This document shows, piece by piece, positions 16,017 through 24,533 of a DNA stretch of 64,000 nt. Source of the DNA: COMBO-56-21 sp963705355 (GTDB lineage Archaea; Thermoplasmatota; Thermoplasmata; UBA10834); NCBI GenBank assembly GCA_963705355.1, contig OY970070.1:1178001-1242000 (forward strand), in the 5' to 3' direction. The position numbers and the translations under genes were made by a program. The notes beneath the pieces are model-generated. The model was not told the DNA's origin and searched no databases. It saw nothing but the letters and a program-made list of their open reading frames with translations. The stretch's first letter is position 1; every line of letters begins with the position of its first letter.

Positions 16017-17657
16017 ATGAAATTGATAGGCCAAACACCGATTTTTATCCTGAAAGAGGGAACCAAGAGAGAGAAGGGGAAAGGCGCGCAGTTCAACAAC
16101 ATCAGTGCCGCCAGAGCCATCGCGGATTCGGTCCGGAGCACACTAGGCCCGAGGGGCATGGACAAGATGCTCGTGGACAGCATGGGTGACGTTGTCATAA
16201 CGAACGACGGCGTGACGATTCTGAAGGAAATCGATGTTGAGCACCCGGCGGCAAAGATGCTCGTCGAGGTCGCGAAGACACAAGATGAGGAATGCGGAGA
16301 CGGAACGACAACTGCAGTCATCCTCGCAGGCGAACTTCTCAAGAAGGCCGAGGCCCTGATCGAGCAGAACGTCCACCCGACGGTCATATCCGGTGGTTAC
16401 AGGGCGGCCGCAGCGAAGGCGAGGGAGATACTCGAAGATGTCGCGATTCCCGTGACCGCTGATGACAAGGAGACTCTCATGGACATCGCTCGCACGGCGA
16501 TGATCTCGAAGAGCGTATCGGCATCTAGAGACCTGCTTGCAGACGTCGCAGTGAAGGCCGTGAGCGCAGTCATAGAGAAGAAGGACGGCAAGTGGTTCGT
16601 GGACGATGACAACATCCAAATCGTCAAGAAACAGGGCGGCTCCATGGACGATACGAAGATGATCGCTGGGATAATCGTCGACAAGGAAGCTGTTCACCCC
16701 GCAATGCCCAAGAGGGTCGAGAAGGCGAAGATCGCTCTCGTCGACTCCGCGCTCGAGGTCAAGAAGACCGAGATCGATGCGAAGATCGAGATCACGGACC
16801 CGAGCCAGCTCCATGCGTTCCTGGACGAAGAGGAGAACATGCTGAAGAAGATGGTCGACTTTGTGAGGAAGTCGGGAGCGAATGTCCTGTTCTGCCAGAA
16901 GGGCATCGACGACCTTGCTCAGCACTACCTTGCGAAGGAGAAGATCTACGCAGTCCGCAGAGTCAAGAAGAGCGACATGGAGAAGCTGGCGAAGGCAACC
17001 GGGGCCAACCTTGTGACGAAGCTAGACGACCTCAAGGCCGACGACCTCGGCGATGCCGCGTTGATCGAGGAGAAGAAGATCGCGGACGACAGAATGACAT
17101 TCGTAACTGGCTGCAAGAACCCGAAGGCGGTGTCGGTTCTCATCAGGGGCGGCACTGAGCACGTCGTCGATGAAATCGACCGCTCGTTGCATGACGCCAT
17201 CAGCGTCGTCTCGGTCGCAATCGAGGACGGCAAGCTCGTCACGGGCGGAGGCTCGACGGCGAGTGAGCTGGCTCTCAGGCTGAGGGACTATGCAGCGTCC
17301 GTCGGTGGCAGAGAGCAGATTGCAATCGACGCGTTCGCGAGCGCCATGGAGGTCGTGCCAACGGCACTCTCCGAGAATGCGGGCCTCGATCCCATCGATG
17401 TGCTAATCGAGATGAGGCAAGCTCACAAGTCTGGCAAGAAGTACGCCGGCATCAACGTGTTCACTGGCAAAGTCGTGGACATGAGGAAGGAGAGGGTTCT
17501 GGAGCCGATCCGTGTTGGAAGGCAGGCAATCATCTCTGCGACCGACGCGGCCGTCATGATCCTGAGGATCGATGACGTCATCGCCTCTAAGGGCGGCGAC
17601 AAGGGCGGCAGGGGACCCAAGGGACCCGACATGGGCGACGAGGGCGGAATAGACTGA
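16017..17657 (+). CDS. thsA: Thermosome subunit (group II chaperonin)
   Basis: About 545 residues; ATP-driven folding chamber subunit, cytosolic. Seen: the N-terminal MIGQTPIFILKEGT, RSTLGPRGMDKML, NDGVTIL, the ATPase loop GDGTTTAVILAGELL, and GGGSTASELALRLR plus DAFASAMEVVPTALSENAG near the end, with a Gly/Asp-rich tail (KGGDKGGRGP). GGAGGT at 16011-16016 touches ATG 16017 but lies 6 bases before an in-frame TTG at 16023, so TTG is the likelier true start. The frame stays open to TTG 15987, which falls inside the leader. GrpE, DnaK and DnaJ follow on the same strand. Confidence 0.95.
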   Translation: MKLIGQTPIFILKEGTKREKGKGAQFNNISAARAIADSVRSTLGPRGMDKMLVDSMGDVVITNDGVTILKEIDVEHPAAKMLVEVAKTQDEECGDGTTTAVILAGELLKKAEALIEQNVHPTVISGGYRAAAAKAREILEDVAIPVTADDKETLMDIARTAMISKSVSASRDLLADVAVKAVSAVIEKKDGKWFVDDDNIQIVKKQGGSMDDTKMIAGIIVDKEAVHPAMPKRVEKAKIALVDSALEVKKTEIDAKIEITDPSQLHAFLDEEENMLKKMVDFVRKSGANVLFCQKGIDDLAQHYLAKEKIYAVRRVKKSDMEKLAKATGANLVTKLDDLKADDLGDAALIEEKKIADDRMTFVTGCKNPKAVSVLIRGGTEHVVDEIDRSLHDAISVVSVAIEDGKLVTGGGSTASELALRLRDYAASVGGREQIAIDAFASAMEVVPTALSENAGLDPIDVLIEMRQAHKSGKKYAGINVFTGKVVDMRKERVLEPIRVGRQAIISATDAAVMILRIDDVIASKGGDKGGRGPKGPDMGDEGGID

Positions 17658-17766
17658 AGTCCGCCCACGAAACCTCTTCAACTTCTTTGATTCAGTCAGA
17701 TGACCGAACGGATAGGCAGCCGTGTAGACCGGCGACATGCCATCGAGTGCCTGGAGGCGATGGACA

Positions 17767-18375
17767 ATGGCAAATGAGGAAGCTAAGGAAGCAGCGACGC
17801 CCGAGGAGGGCGAGAAGAAGGAGGCTGCGGTCACCGACCCTCTGGCGCTCAGGGACAAGAAGATCGCGGAGCTCACAGACGACCTGAAACGTCTTCAGGC
17901 CGAGTTCGACAACTTCAAGAAGCGCAGCGAGAAGGAGTGGAGCGAGAGGTCAAGGTACGCCACGCAGAATCTAATGAAGGATCTTCTGGCGGTCCTGGAC
18001 TCCTTCGACAAGGCCATAGAGGACGCAAAGAGTAATCACAACAGGAACAGCCTGAAGGCTGGGCTAGAAGGCCTTCACAAGCAGTTGCTACAGACGCTCC
18101 AGAGGGAGGGGCTGAAGGAGATCAAGGCGGAAGGCAAATTCGACCCGTTCGTCCACGAGGCCCTCATGAAGGAGGAGCGGAACGATGTTGAGGAGGGAGA
18201 GATCCTGGAGGTATACCAAAAGGGCTACGCAATCGGACAAAAACCATTGCGACCGACGAAGGTGAAGGTGGCCAAGAGCAAGGGGCCTGAGGTAGCACCA
18301 GAAGAGAACGGGAATCACGCTAATGATACGAAGACCAATCACAAGGTGCAAGAGAATGAGGAAAAGACCAAGTAG
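17767..18375 (+). CDS. grpE: Nucleotide exchange factor GrpE
   Basis: 202 residues from ATG 17767; GGAGG lies about 10 bases upstream, and the 10 codons before it in the open frame do not fit the family. Structure: acidic N-terminus, long coiled coil (about 40-80, ELTDDLKRLQAEFDNFKKR), four-helix and beta domain ending in the GrpE signature EVYQKGYAIGQKPLRPTKVKV. It releases ADP from DnaK. The C-terminal tail is rich in Asn, Glu and Lys. DnaK starts 12 bases after its stop, so the two genes form an operon. Confidence 0.94.
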   Translation: MANEEAKEAATPEEGEKKEAAVTDPLALRDKKIAELTDDLKRLQAEFDNFKKRSEKEWSERSRYATQNLMKDLLAVLDSFDKAIEDAKSNHNRNSLKAGLEGLHKQLLQTLQREGLKEIKAEGKFDPFVHEALMKEERNDVEEGEILEVYQKGYAIGQKPLRPTKVKVAKSKGPEVAPEENGNHANDTKTNHKVQENEEKTK

Positions 18376-18387
18376 AGGTGACTGAAC

Positions 18388-20274
18388 ATGGCAGCGTCAA
18401 AAGGCAAGATAATAGGAATCGACTTAGGGACCAGCAACTCAGCGGCGGCGGTGGTAGAAGCCGGAAGGCCGACCATCATCCCGAGCGCGGAGGGAACAAG
18501 CCTCGGTGGAAAGGCGTTCCCATCATATGTGGCGTTCACAAAGGACGGCCAGATGCTTGTGGGAGAGCCCGCCAGAAGGCAGGCAGTGTCGAACCCCGAG
18601 GGCACCGTGATGGCCATCAAGCGGAAGATGGGGACTGACTACAAGGTCAGCGTATACGGCAAGGAGTACACGCCCCAGCAGATCTCGGCGTTCATCCTGC
18701 AGAAGATAAAGAGAGATGCGGAGGCCTACCTCGGAACGAAGGTCGAGAAGGCGGTCATCACTGTCCCTGCCTATTTCAACGACAACCAGAGGCAGGCCAC
18801 AAAGGATGCTGGACAGATTGCAGGCCTTGAGGTCGTCAGGATCATCAACGAGCCCACGGCTGCCGCACTTGCGTACGGCCTGGACAAGGCCGAGAAGGAG
18901 CAGAAGATACTGGTTTTCGACCTGGGCGGAGGCACGCTCGATGTCACGATCATGGAGTTCGGCCAGGGAGTGTTCGAGGTCATTTCCACCAGCGGCGACA
19001 CGCAGCTCGGCGGGACCGACATGGACAACGCCATCGTGGACTACATCACGAAGGAGTTCAAGTCGGACACGGGCATCGACATCTCGAAGGACAAGATGGC
19101 TGTCCAGAGGGCGAGAGAGGCGGGCGAGAAGGCGAAGATAGAGCTCTCATCAACGCTCGAGACGGAGATCAACCTTCCGTACCTCAGCGCAGACGCCTCC
19201 GGTCCCAAACACCTGACCATGAAGCTCACCCGAACCAAGCTGGAGGAGCTCGTCAGACCAACGGTCGAAAGGTGCAGGAAGCCGATGGCGCAGTCGTTGG
19301 ATGACGCGAAGCTCGCGCCCGACAAGATAGATAAGGTCATTCTGGTCGGAGGGCCCACGAGAATGCCCATCGTTCAGAAGTTCGTCGATGAGATCGTTGG
19401 GAAGAAGATCGTGGGAGGAGTCGACCCGATGGAGTGCGTCGCGATGGGCGCCGCAATTCAGGGCGGCGTCCTTGAGGGAACGGTCAAAGACATCCTCCTG
19501 CTTGATGTGACTCCGCTTTCGCTCGGAGTGGAGACGCTCGGAGGCGTGTTCCACAAGCTGATCGAGAGGAACTCGACGATCCCGACGAGAAAGAGCGAGA
19601 TCTTCAGCACTGCGGCAGACGGGCAGACGAGCGTCGAGATTCACGTTCTCCAGGGAGAAAGACCGATGGCCCCTGACAACGTCACGCTCGGAAGATTCCA
19701 CCTTATCGGCATCCCTCCAGCCCCGAGAGGGATCCCCCAGATAGAGGTCACATTCGACATCGATGCCAACGGCATCATCGATGTGAAGGCCAAGGACCTC
19801 GGAACCGGCCAGGAGCAGAAGATTACCATAACGGCCACCACGAAGCTCGGCAAGAACGAAATCGAGAAGATGGTCAAGGACGCGGAGAAGTTCGCAGACG
19901 AGGACCGCAAGCGGAAGGAGAAGGCCGAGCTTAAGAACAGGGCTGAGCAGAAGGCATACGAGGTCGCGAAGATCCTCGGGGAAATGGGAGACAAGGTCCC
20001 GCAAGATCTGAAGGACAAGCTGAACAAGCTTGCAGAGGAGGTCAAGGAGGCCGTCCAGACAGACGACGCCGCCAAGATCAAGGAGAAGCTGGACGAGCTG
20101 GAGAAGGCCCTGCTCGAAATCGGCAAGAGGGTCTACGAGGCTGCCGGCAGGCAGGCACAGCAGGCGCAGGGCCCACCGCCAGGGGCGGGGCCTGAAGAGC
20201 CCTCGGGCGGAGACAAGGGCTACGTGGATGCCGACTACAAGATTGTCGACGACGAGGAAGACAAGAAGAAGTAG
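18388..20274 (+). CDS. dnaK: Chaperone DnaK (Hsp70)
   Basis: 628 residues. ATPase domain with IGIDLGTSNSAAAV, IINEPTAAALAYG, FDLGGGTLDVTI and VGGPTRMPIVQ; substrate-binding domain with LLLDVTPLSLGVET and the IDANGI segment; helical lid; and a Gly/Pro/Glu-rich C-terminal tail. GAGGTGA precedes the ATG by 6 bases. Archaea lacking this set are common, and those having it acquired it from bacteria; the complete grpE-dnaK-dnaJ order fits such a transfer. It acts with DnaJ and GrpE on unfolded proteins in the cytosol. Confidence 0.96.
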   Translation: MAASKGKIIGIDLGTSNSAAAVVEAGRPTIIPSAEGTSLGGKAFPSYVAFTKDGQMLVGEPARRQAVSNPEGTVMAIKRKMGTDYKVSVYGKEYTPQQISAFILQKIKRDAEAYLGTKVEKAVITVPAYFNDNQRQATKDAGQIAGLEVVRIINEPTAAALAYGLDKAEKEQKILVFDLGGGTLDVTIMEFGQGVFEVISTSGDTQLGGTDMDNAIVDYITKEFKSDTGIDISKDKMAVQRAREAGEKAKIELSSTLETEINLPYLSADASGPKHLTMKLTRTKLEELVRPTVERCRKPMAQSLDDAKLAPDKIDKVILVGGPTRMPIVQKFVDEIVGKKIVGGVDPMECVAMGAAIQGGVLEGTVKDILLLDVTPLSLGVETLGGVFHKLIERNSTIPTRKSEIFSTAADGQTSVEIHVLQGERPMAPDNVTLGRFHLIGIPPAPRGIPQIEVTFDIDANGIIDVKAKDLGTGQEQKITITATTKLGKNEIEKMVKDAEKFADEDRKRKEKAELKNRAEQKAYEVAKILGEMGDKVPQDLKDKLNKLAEEVKEAVQTDDAAKIKEKLDELEKALLEIGKRVYEAAGRQAQQAQGPPPGAGPEEPSGGDKGYVDADYKIVDDEEDKKK

Positions 20275-20361
20275 GCGCTCATCTGTAACCCACCACCCCT
20301 AGACGCCTTCACTTTCATCATCCGCTCAGAGGAGCGCCCACAGACCAAGAAGGACTGAAGA

Positions 20362-21519
20362 ATGGCTCAGAAACGGGACTACTATGAGGTACTCGGCATG
20401 CAGAGAGGGGCCTCGAAGGACGAGATCAAGCAGGCCTACAGAAAGCTCGCGATGAAGTACCATCCCGACATGAACAAGGACAACGTCAAGGCAGCAGAGG
20501 AGAAGTTCAAGGAGATCTCCGAAGCGTACGAGGTTCTGGTCGACGATGACAAGAAGGCACGGTACGACCAGTTCGGCCATGCGGGAGTCGAAGGCACATT
20601 CAGGACGGGAGGGTTCGACTGGTCCGACTTCACGCACTTCGGAGACATCAGCGACATCTTCGGGGACCTTGGAGGGTTCGGTTTCGGCGGGAGCATATTC
20701 GACCAGTTCTTCGGGAGGACCGCCAGGAGAGGACCTCAAGAAGGGCGATCGCTCAGATATGATATCGAGGTGACGCTTGATGACGTTGCCAAGGGCGTAG
20801 AGAAGGAAATCCGCATTCCTCATACTGTAGCGTGCAAGACCTGCGGAGGCGAGGGCGCCAAGGAAGGCGACTTCAGGACATGCCCGACGTGCAAAGGCCA
20901 AGGTCAAGTCCAAAGAGGCCAGAGGAGAGGAAACACGAATTTCGTCACGATCGCCAACTGTCCGACTTGCGGCGGTACCGGAAAGCAGATTGTCCGTGAG
21001 TGCCCATCGTGCAGAGGAGCTGGAGTCAGCCAAACGACGAGCAACATCAAGGTGTCCATCCCGAAAGGTGCCGATGAGGGCATGAGGCTGAGGATAAGGG
21101 GTGCAGGAGAGGCGAGTTCGAACGGCGGACCACCCGGGGACCTGTACATAGTGGTACACATGGCGGAGCACGCGCTCTTTGCAAGGGAAGGAAGAGACCT
21201 CTTCGTCGAAACACCCATTTCTTTCACTCAAGCCGCGCTTGGAGACCAGGTCGAAGTGCCCACGCTCGATGGCACCGCGCTTGTCACCATACCCGCTGGA
21301 ACCCAGACTGGGACAGTGTTCAGGTTGAAGGGCAAGGGCCTCCCGGACATGAGAGGCAGAGGCCAAGGGGACGAGTTCGTCAAGGTGAGCGTTGTCACTC
21401 CAGCAAGGCTGACCAATCAGCAGAAGGATCTTCTGAGGCAGTTCTCGCAGTCCGTAGGGGGATACGAGAAATCGGCCCCTCGTAAGTCCATCTTCAAGGG
21501 GTTCAGAAAGGGCGAATAA
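20362..21519 (+). CDS. dnaJ: Chaperone DnaJ (Hsp40)
   Basis: 385 residues, type I DnaJ. J domain (1-70) with HPD at 34-36, a Gly/Phe-rich stretch (GGFGFGGS), and four CxxCxGxG zinc repeats (CKTCGGEG, CPTCKGQG, CPTCGGTG, CPSCRGAG) between about 155 and 225, followed by the two beta-sandwich substrate domains. It delivers substrates to DnaK and stimulates its ATPase. It starts 87 bases after dnaK, on the same strand. Confidence 0.96.
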   Translation: MAQKRDYYEVLGMQRGASKDEIKQAYRKLAMKYHPDMNKDNVKAAEEKFKEISEAYEVLVDDDKKARYDQFGHAGVEGTFRTGGFDWSDFTHFGDISDIFGDLGGFGFGGSIFDQFFGRTARRGPQEGRSLRYDIEVTLDDVAKGVEKEIRIPHTVACKTCGGEGAKEGDFRTCPTCKGQGQVQRGQRRGNTNFVTIANCPTCGGTGKQIVRECPSCRGAGVSQTTSNIKVSIPKGADEGMRLRIRGAGEASSNGGPPGDLYIVVHMAEHALFAREGRDLFVETPISFTQAALGDQVEVPTLDGTALVTIPAGTQTGTVFRLKGKGLPDMRGRGQGDEFVKVSVVTPARLTNQQKDLLRQFSQSVGGYEKSAPRKSIFKGFRKGE

Positions 21520-21526
21520 TCAAAAC

Positions 21527-21536
21527 CTATTTATCC
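21527..21536 (+). promoter_or_regulatory. TATA box for the YqgF-like gene
   Basis: CTATTTATCC, centred about 29 bases before ATG 21561, separating this gene from the dnaK/dnaJ transcript and predicting a leaderless mRNA. Confidence 0.6.
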
Positions 21537-21560
21537 AGAGTAGCGCAGATACTGCTCCAG

Positions 21561-22313
21561 ATGCGGACAATCGGGCTGCTGACTAAAAACCCCAGGACTT
21601 ATTTTGAGATGCTCGAAGCCATGCGAGAACAGGGGTTAGGGGTGATGTCTCTGGATTTTGGGGAACCAGTGCCCGCGAATGTCGGCGTGATCATCACAAC
21701 TGAAGAGGAGAAGGACAGGATCTCCTTCGACAAAATCGTGACCGACTCCGACCCAGATGCGGCGATTGCACGAGCAAAGATGATGCTGCCCACCGAGAGG
21801 TCGGTCAAGGAGCTAACGATTGGAATCGATCCCGGCGTCAGGCCAGGCGTGGCAGTCCTGGGAGATGGGGTCGTGCTAATTAGATCTCTAGCGAAATCTC
21901 CCGAGGCCGTCGGGGAATTGGTGACCGAAGTAGTCCGGGAATATCCCGATGCGAATGTTGTCGTGAGAATCGGCCACGGCGACCGAACTAACAGGAACAG
22001 GATCTTCAACACTCTCTGGGACGAGGGACACATGCTCGAGATCGTGGACGAAAGGAACACGACTAAGAAGTCTCACACGCCAGACGAGGATGCTGCCGTT
22101 GAGATTGCGATGACGCCAGGCTACAAGCCGAGAAAAAGGCAAGAGACGGACCCGTGCCCCGGAGAAATCAGGAACATCCAACGCATAAGCCGCCTGGAGA
22201 GCTCAGGGAGCGTGACGGTCTCAAAAGCGCTGGCCAAGAAGGTCGCCAAAGGGGAACTCACATTGAGCGATGCAATCGACATCCAGAAGAACGGCTCAAA
22301 TGAGGCCGGCTAG
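21561..22313 (+). CDS. YqgF/RuvX-like RNase H-fold protein with extra N-terminal domain
   Basis: 250 residues. From about residue 86 it matches the YqgF (RuvX) branch of the RNase H fold: TIGIDPGVRPGVAVL with D90, VDERNTT (163-165 DER) and DEDAAVEIAM (D177 region). Known YqgF proteins act on rRNA 5' ends or Holliday junctions in bacteria. The first 85 residues form a separate alpha/beta domain, and the C-terminal 60 residues are basic and helical. The catalytic acids of the fold seem mostly kept. Exact function unknown. It shares a CTAG stop palindrome with the convergent decarboxylase gene. Confidence 0.6.
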   Translation: MRTIGLLTKNPRTYFEMLEAMREQGLGVMSLDFGEPVPANVGVIITTEEEKDRISFDKIVTDSDPDAAIARAKMMLPTERSVKELTIGIDPGVRPGVAVLGDGVVLIRSLAKSPEAVGELVTEVVREYPDANVVVRIGHGDRTNRNRIFNTLWDEGHMLEIVDERNTTKKSHTPDEDAAVEIAMTPGYKPRKRQETDPCPGEIRNIQRISRLESSGSVTVSKALAKKVAKGELTLSDAIDIQKNGSNEAG

Positions 22314-23269
22314 AACAAGTGCTTCTCTGTCAACTTCGCGCTGCCACCAACGCCACATCTGATCGTCTCTATGCCCAATTCCTTGATCCTGTCTTCGACC
22401 TCGCGGACATGCCTAGGCTTGGTGTTAACGTAGACCGTGGCACCGGTATCGATTGAGAAGTAAGCAGGAAGCCCTTCCGAGCGCATCTTCCTGACTTCAA
22501 GGATCACCTTCACCGTCTCAGGTTGCCAGAGCATCATCTCGTCAACACTGGTCATCGTTATTCCGTGCAATATGAGGGAGTCGCGCTCCGCGAGGACGCC
22601 TATCTTTTCAATGTTGTGTTTTCGAATCGCATTCTCCATTTCCGCAAGAGCGCCATGAACGAAAGCCAACCTTGAATGAAAGAACGGAGAAGTCAACACG
22701 GCTTTGTGCGCATTCTCGGTGAACTTGAATGCCGGTATCAAAGCGACCACGATGCCCATTTGGAAATCCTCGGAAGCGATTTGGAACGAGTAGGACTCCT
22801 CGTCCTCAAATCCTGCCCTCCATCGGGAGAACGCGCCTGTGACGGATCGTGTGGCTGACCCCGCACCTCTCCGTGCAATGACAGATAGCTGTTCGAGAGA
22901 AAGCTTCAGTCCTGAGGCCTTTGACGCAGCGAGCGCCAGTGCCGCAAAACCCGATGCAGAGGCGCCGAGACCAACGTTCGATGGGAAGTTGTTCTTCGAG
23001 ACCATCTTGAACCTGAATTCCAAGCCGCTCCTTCTCCTCACCTCGTCAACGACGCTAATGACACGTTCGAGCTCTCGACCAGAAAGCTTTTTTCCGTCGA
23101 TAAAAGCGGTGTCTTTCTTGAACCTGCCGAACTCCAGAGTGGTGTGTGAAGCTGTCGGAGAAGTGGCCACGGATATGGAATCATGAAATGGTATCCTCAG
23201 CTTCTCGTCTTTGAGACCGTGGTACTTGATCAATCCCTGAATCGGGTGAGCGATTGCTGAGCCCTTCAT
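22310..23269 (-). CDS. Mevalonate-pathway decarboxylase (GHMP kinase fold)
   Basis: 319 residues of the diphosphomevalonate decarboxylase family, isoprenoid lipid synthesis. Seen: GLIKYHG (K15), the GHMP phosphate loop NVGLGASASG (98-107), RRGAGSATRS (R141) and YFSIDTGATV (D274). The Lys-Arg-Asp set that distinguishes true decarboxylases from the Thermoplasma mevalonate-3-kinase is present. Candidates are phosphomevalonate decarboxylase (Haloferax type) or mevalonate-3,5-bisphosphate decarboxylase (Thermoplasma type); sequence reading cannot separate them. It lies 9 bases after archease on the same strand. Confidence 0.8.
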   Translation of the reverse strand: MKGSAIAHPIQGLIKYHGLKDEKLRIPFHDSISVATSPTASHTTLEFGRFKKDTAFIDGKKLSGRELERVISVVDEVRRRSGLEFRFKMVSKNNFPSNVGLGASASGFAALALAASKASGLKLSLEQLSVIARRGAGSATRSVTGAFSRWRAGFEDEESYSFQIASEDFQMGIVVALIPAFKFTENAHKAVLTSPFFHSRLAFVHGALAEMENAIRKHNIEKIGVLAERDSLILHGITMTSVDEMMLWQPETVKVILEVRKMRSEGLPAYFSIDTGATVYVNTKPRHVREVEDRIKELGIETIRCGVGGSAKLTEKHLF

Positions 23270-23278
23270 CGAGTCACC

Positions 23279-23683
23279 TCACACATCGAACAGAACGGTG
23301 ATGGTCCCCTCTTCGTCGTCAAATTCGAGACGATGATAGGTGATGCCTTTGACAACCGACCTCTTCGGGTGCTTTTTTTCGTCGAAATTCTCCCCCTTGA
23401 CATGAGCTTCGAGCTCTTTGCCATCAGTCTTCACTTCGAATTCGCCAAATACGAGGTCCTCAGTATCGTGGATGAACAGCAACTCCTGCAGGAAGTCCAC
23501 CAAAAGCTGCTCTCTGTTCTCCGCTTTGAGCACGATCTTCATCTCACCCCGAGGCTCCACCTTGCTGACATCGGTTATCTGGTCGAACATCGCATACGCC
23601 GCGTTCGCAAACCTCTCATCGAGCGTGTCCCCAAACACCTCCACCATCGCATCGGCCGTGTGCTCAAGTGTCCTATATCTCAT
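23279..23683 (-). CDS. Archease
   Basis: 134 residues, normal length. Seen: the N-terminal LEHTADAMVEVFG with the conserved Asp, the QLLVDFLQELLFIHDTE core, and GITYHRLEF near the end. Archease activates the RtcB RNA ligase used in tRNA splicing and repair by promoting guanylylation. RtcB itself is not in the window. Minus-strand GATATATC (23705-23712) lies 25 bases before the ATG, so the message is probably leaderless and continues into the decarboxylase gene. Confidence 0.92.
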   Translation of the reverse strand: MRYRTLEHTADAMVEVFGDTLDERFANAAYAMFDQITDVSKVEPRGEMKIVLKAENREQLLVDFLQELLFIHDTEDLVFGEFEVKTDGKELEAHVKGENFDEKKHPKRSVVKGITYHRLEFDDEEGTITVLFDV

Positions 23684-23704
23684 CGTGCCAGCAAGACCAT
23701 TGTC

Positions 23705-23712
23705 GATATATC
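23705..23712 (-). promoter_or_regulatory. TATA box for archease operon
   Basis: GATATATC centred about 25 bases before ATG 23683. It lies inside the 3' end of the upstream nth gap region. Confidence 0.6.
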
Positions 23713-23716
23713 AAGT

Positions 23717-24406
23717 CTATGTCTTCGCTAAACGCGCGAAGAAATCACAATATCCAGATATCTGACAGACGGAGCAGCGCGGCCTTCTCGCCTTGCATAT
23801 TGCTCTTCCGTGTTCAATCAGGTTTATGTGGAAGTTGAAGAACTCGGCTCTCGGCACGAGCGCGGCCAGCTCGGTTTGCGCTTGCTCCCTCGTCGCTTGT
23901 GGGCCGATGAGTCCTATGCGCCGCGTCACTCTGTGGATGTGCGTGTCAACAGGAAAGGCTGGCATTCCTAAGGAGAACAAGAGCACGATTGACCTCGTTT
24001 TTGGACCCACACCTTTCATCTGTGCCAGCCAGGACTCGGCCGCACGAGGACTCATTTCTCTGAGGAAGCTGAGGTCAAGAGCACCTCTTTCTCTCTTGAT
24101 GAAGTCCAGCGCATCCAGAATCCTCGAGGCTTTTATTCCGGCCAGGCCTCCTGAGCGGATTATCTTGGCGATCTTGACCGAATCCTCGCCCATCATGTCG
24201 TTCCAGCTCGGATACGCCTTTTTCAGCGCGAGGAAAGCCCTGTGGGAATTCCTATCAGTCGTATTCTGGGACAGAATCGTTTCTATGAGCGTGTCCAACG
24301 GATCCTCGTCCAGCTCGACTTCTTTCCTGCCGTAGATCATCGTGAGAATCCGGTCCATCCTCGCTGCCTTTCGCCTCAGGACTGCAGGCCGATGAGAGGG
24401 TGTCAT
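23717..24406 (-). CDS. nth: Endonuclease III-family DNA glycosylase
   Basis: 229 residues. Removes oxidised pyrimidines and nicks the abasic site. Seen: the helix-hairpin-helix MKGVGPKTRSIVLL with its catalytic Lys, PAFPVDTHIHRVTRRIGL with the catalytic Asp, and a C-terminal 4Fe-4S loop spaced C-x6-C-x2-C-x5-C. All key residues of the bifunctional enzyme are present, unlike the related gene at 35880-36533. A later start (Met 17) is possible because the first 15 residues are basic and not conserved in the family. Confidence 0.9.
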   Translation of the reverse strand: MTPSHRPAVLRRKAARMDRILTMIYGRKEVELDEDPLDTLIETILSQNTTDRNSHRAFLALKKAYPSWNDMMGEDSVKIAKIIRSGGLAGIKASRILDALDFIKRERGALDLSFLREMSPRAAESWLAQMKGVGPKTRSIVLLFSLGMPAFPVDTHIHRVTRRIGLIGPQATREQAQTELAALVPRAEFFNFHINLIEHGRAICKARRPRCSVCQISGYCDFFARLAKT

Positions 24407-24503
24407 TCAGTTTCTCACAGCGTAATGAGAGGCCCGCACAAATACTATGCGCATCGGAACGAAATGTGACTAGCCAGTTGTAGAGCTTCTTGCAGTGAAA
24501 GCC

Positions 24504-24510
24504 TTTATAT
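24504..24510 (+). promoter_or_regulatory. TATA box for nadX
   Basis: TTTATAT, 27 bases before GTG 24534. It overlaps the longer open frame and so decides against the upstream start. Confidence 0.6.
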
Positions 24511-24533
24511 CCTCCTGCGCTCTGTTTTCGGCC

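Noticed and set aside
20326..21366. 346-codon minus-strand open frame opposite dnaJ
   Set aside because: Shadow of dnaJ, whose J domain and zinc repeats are unmistakable on the plus strand.
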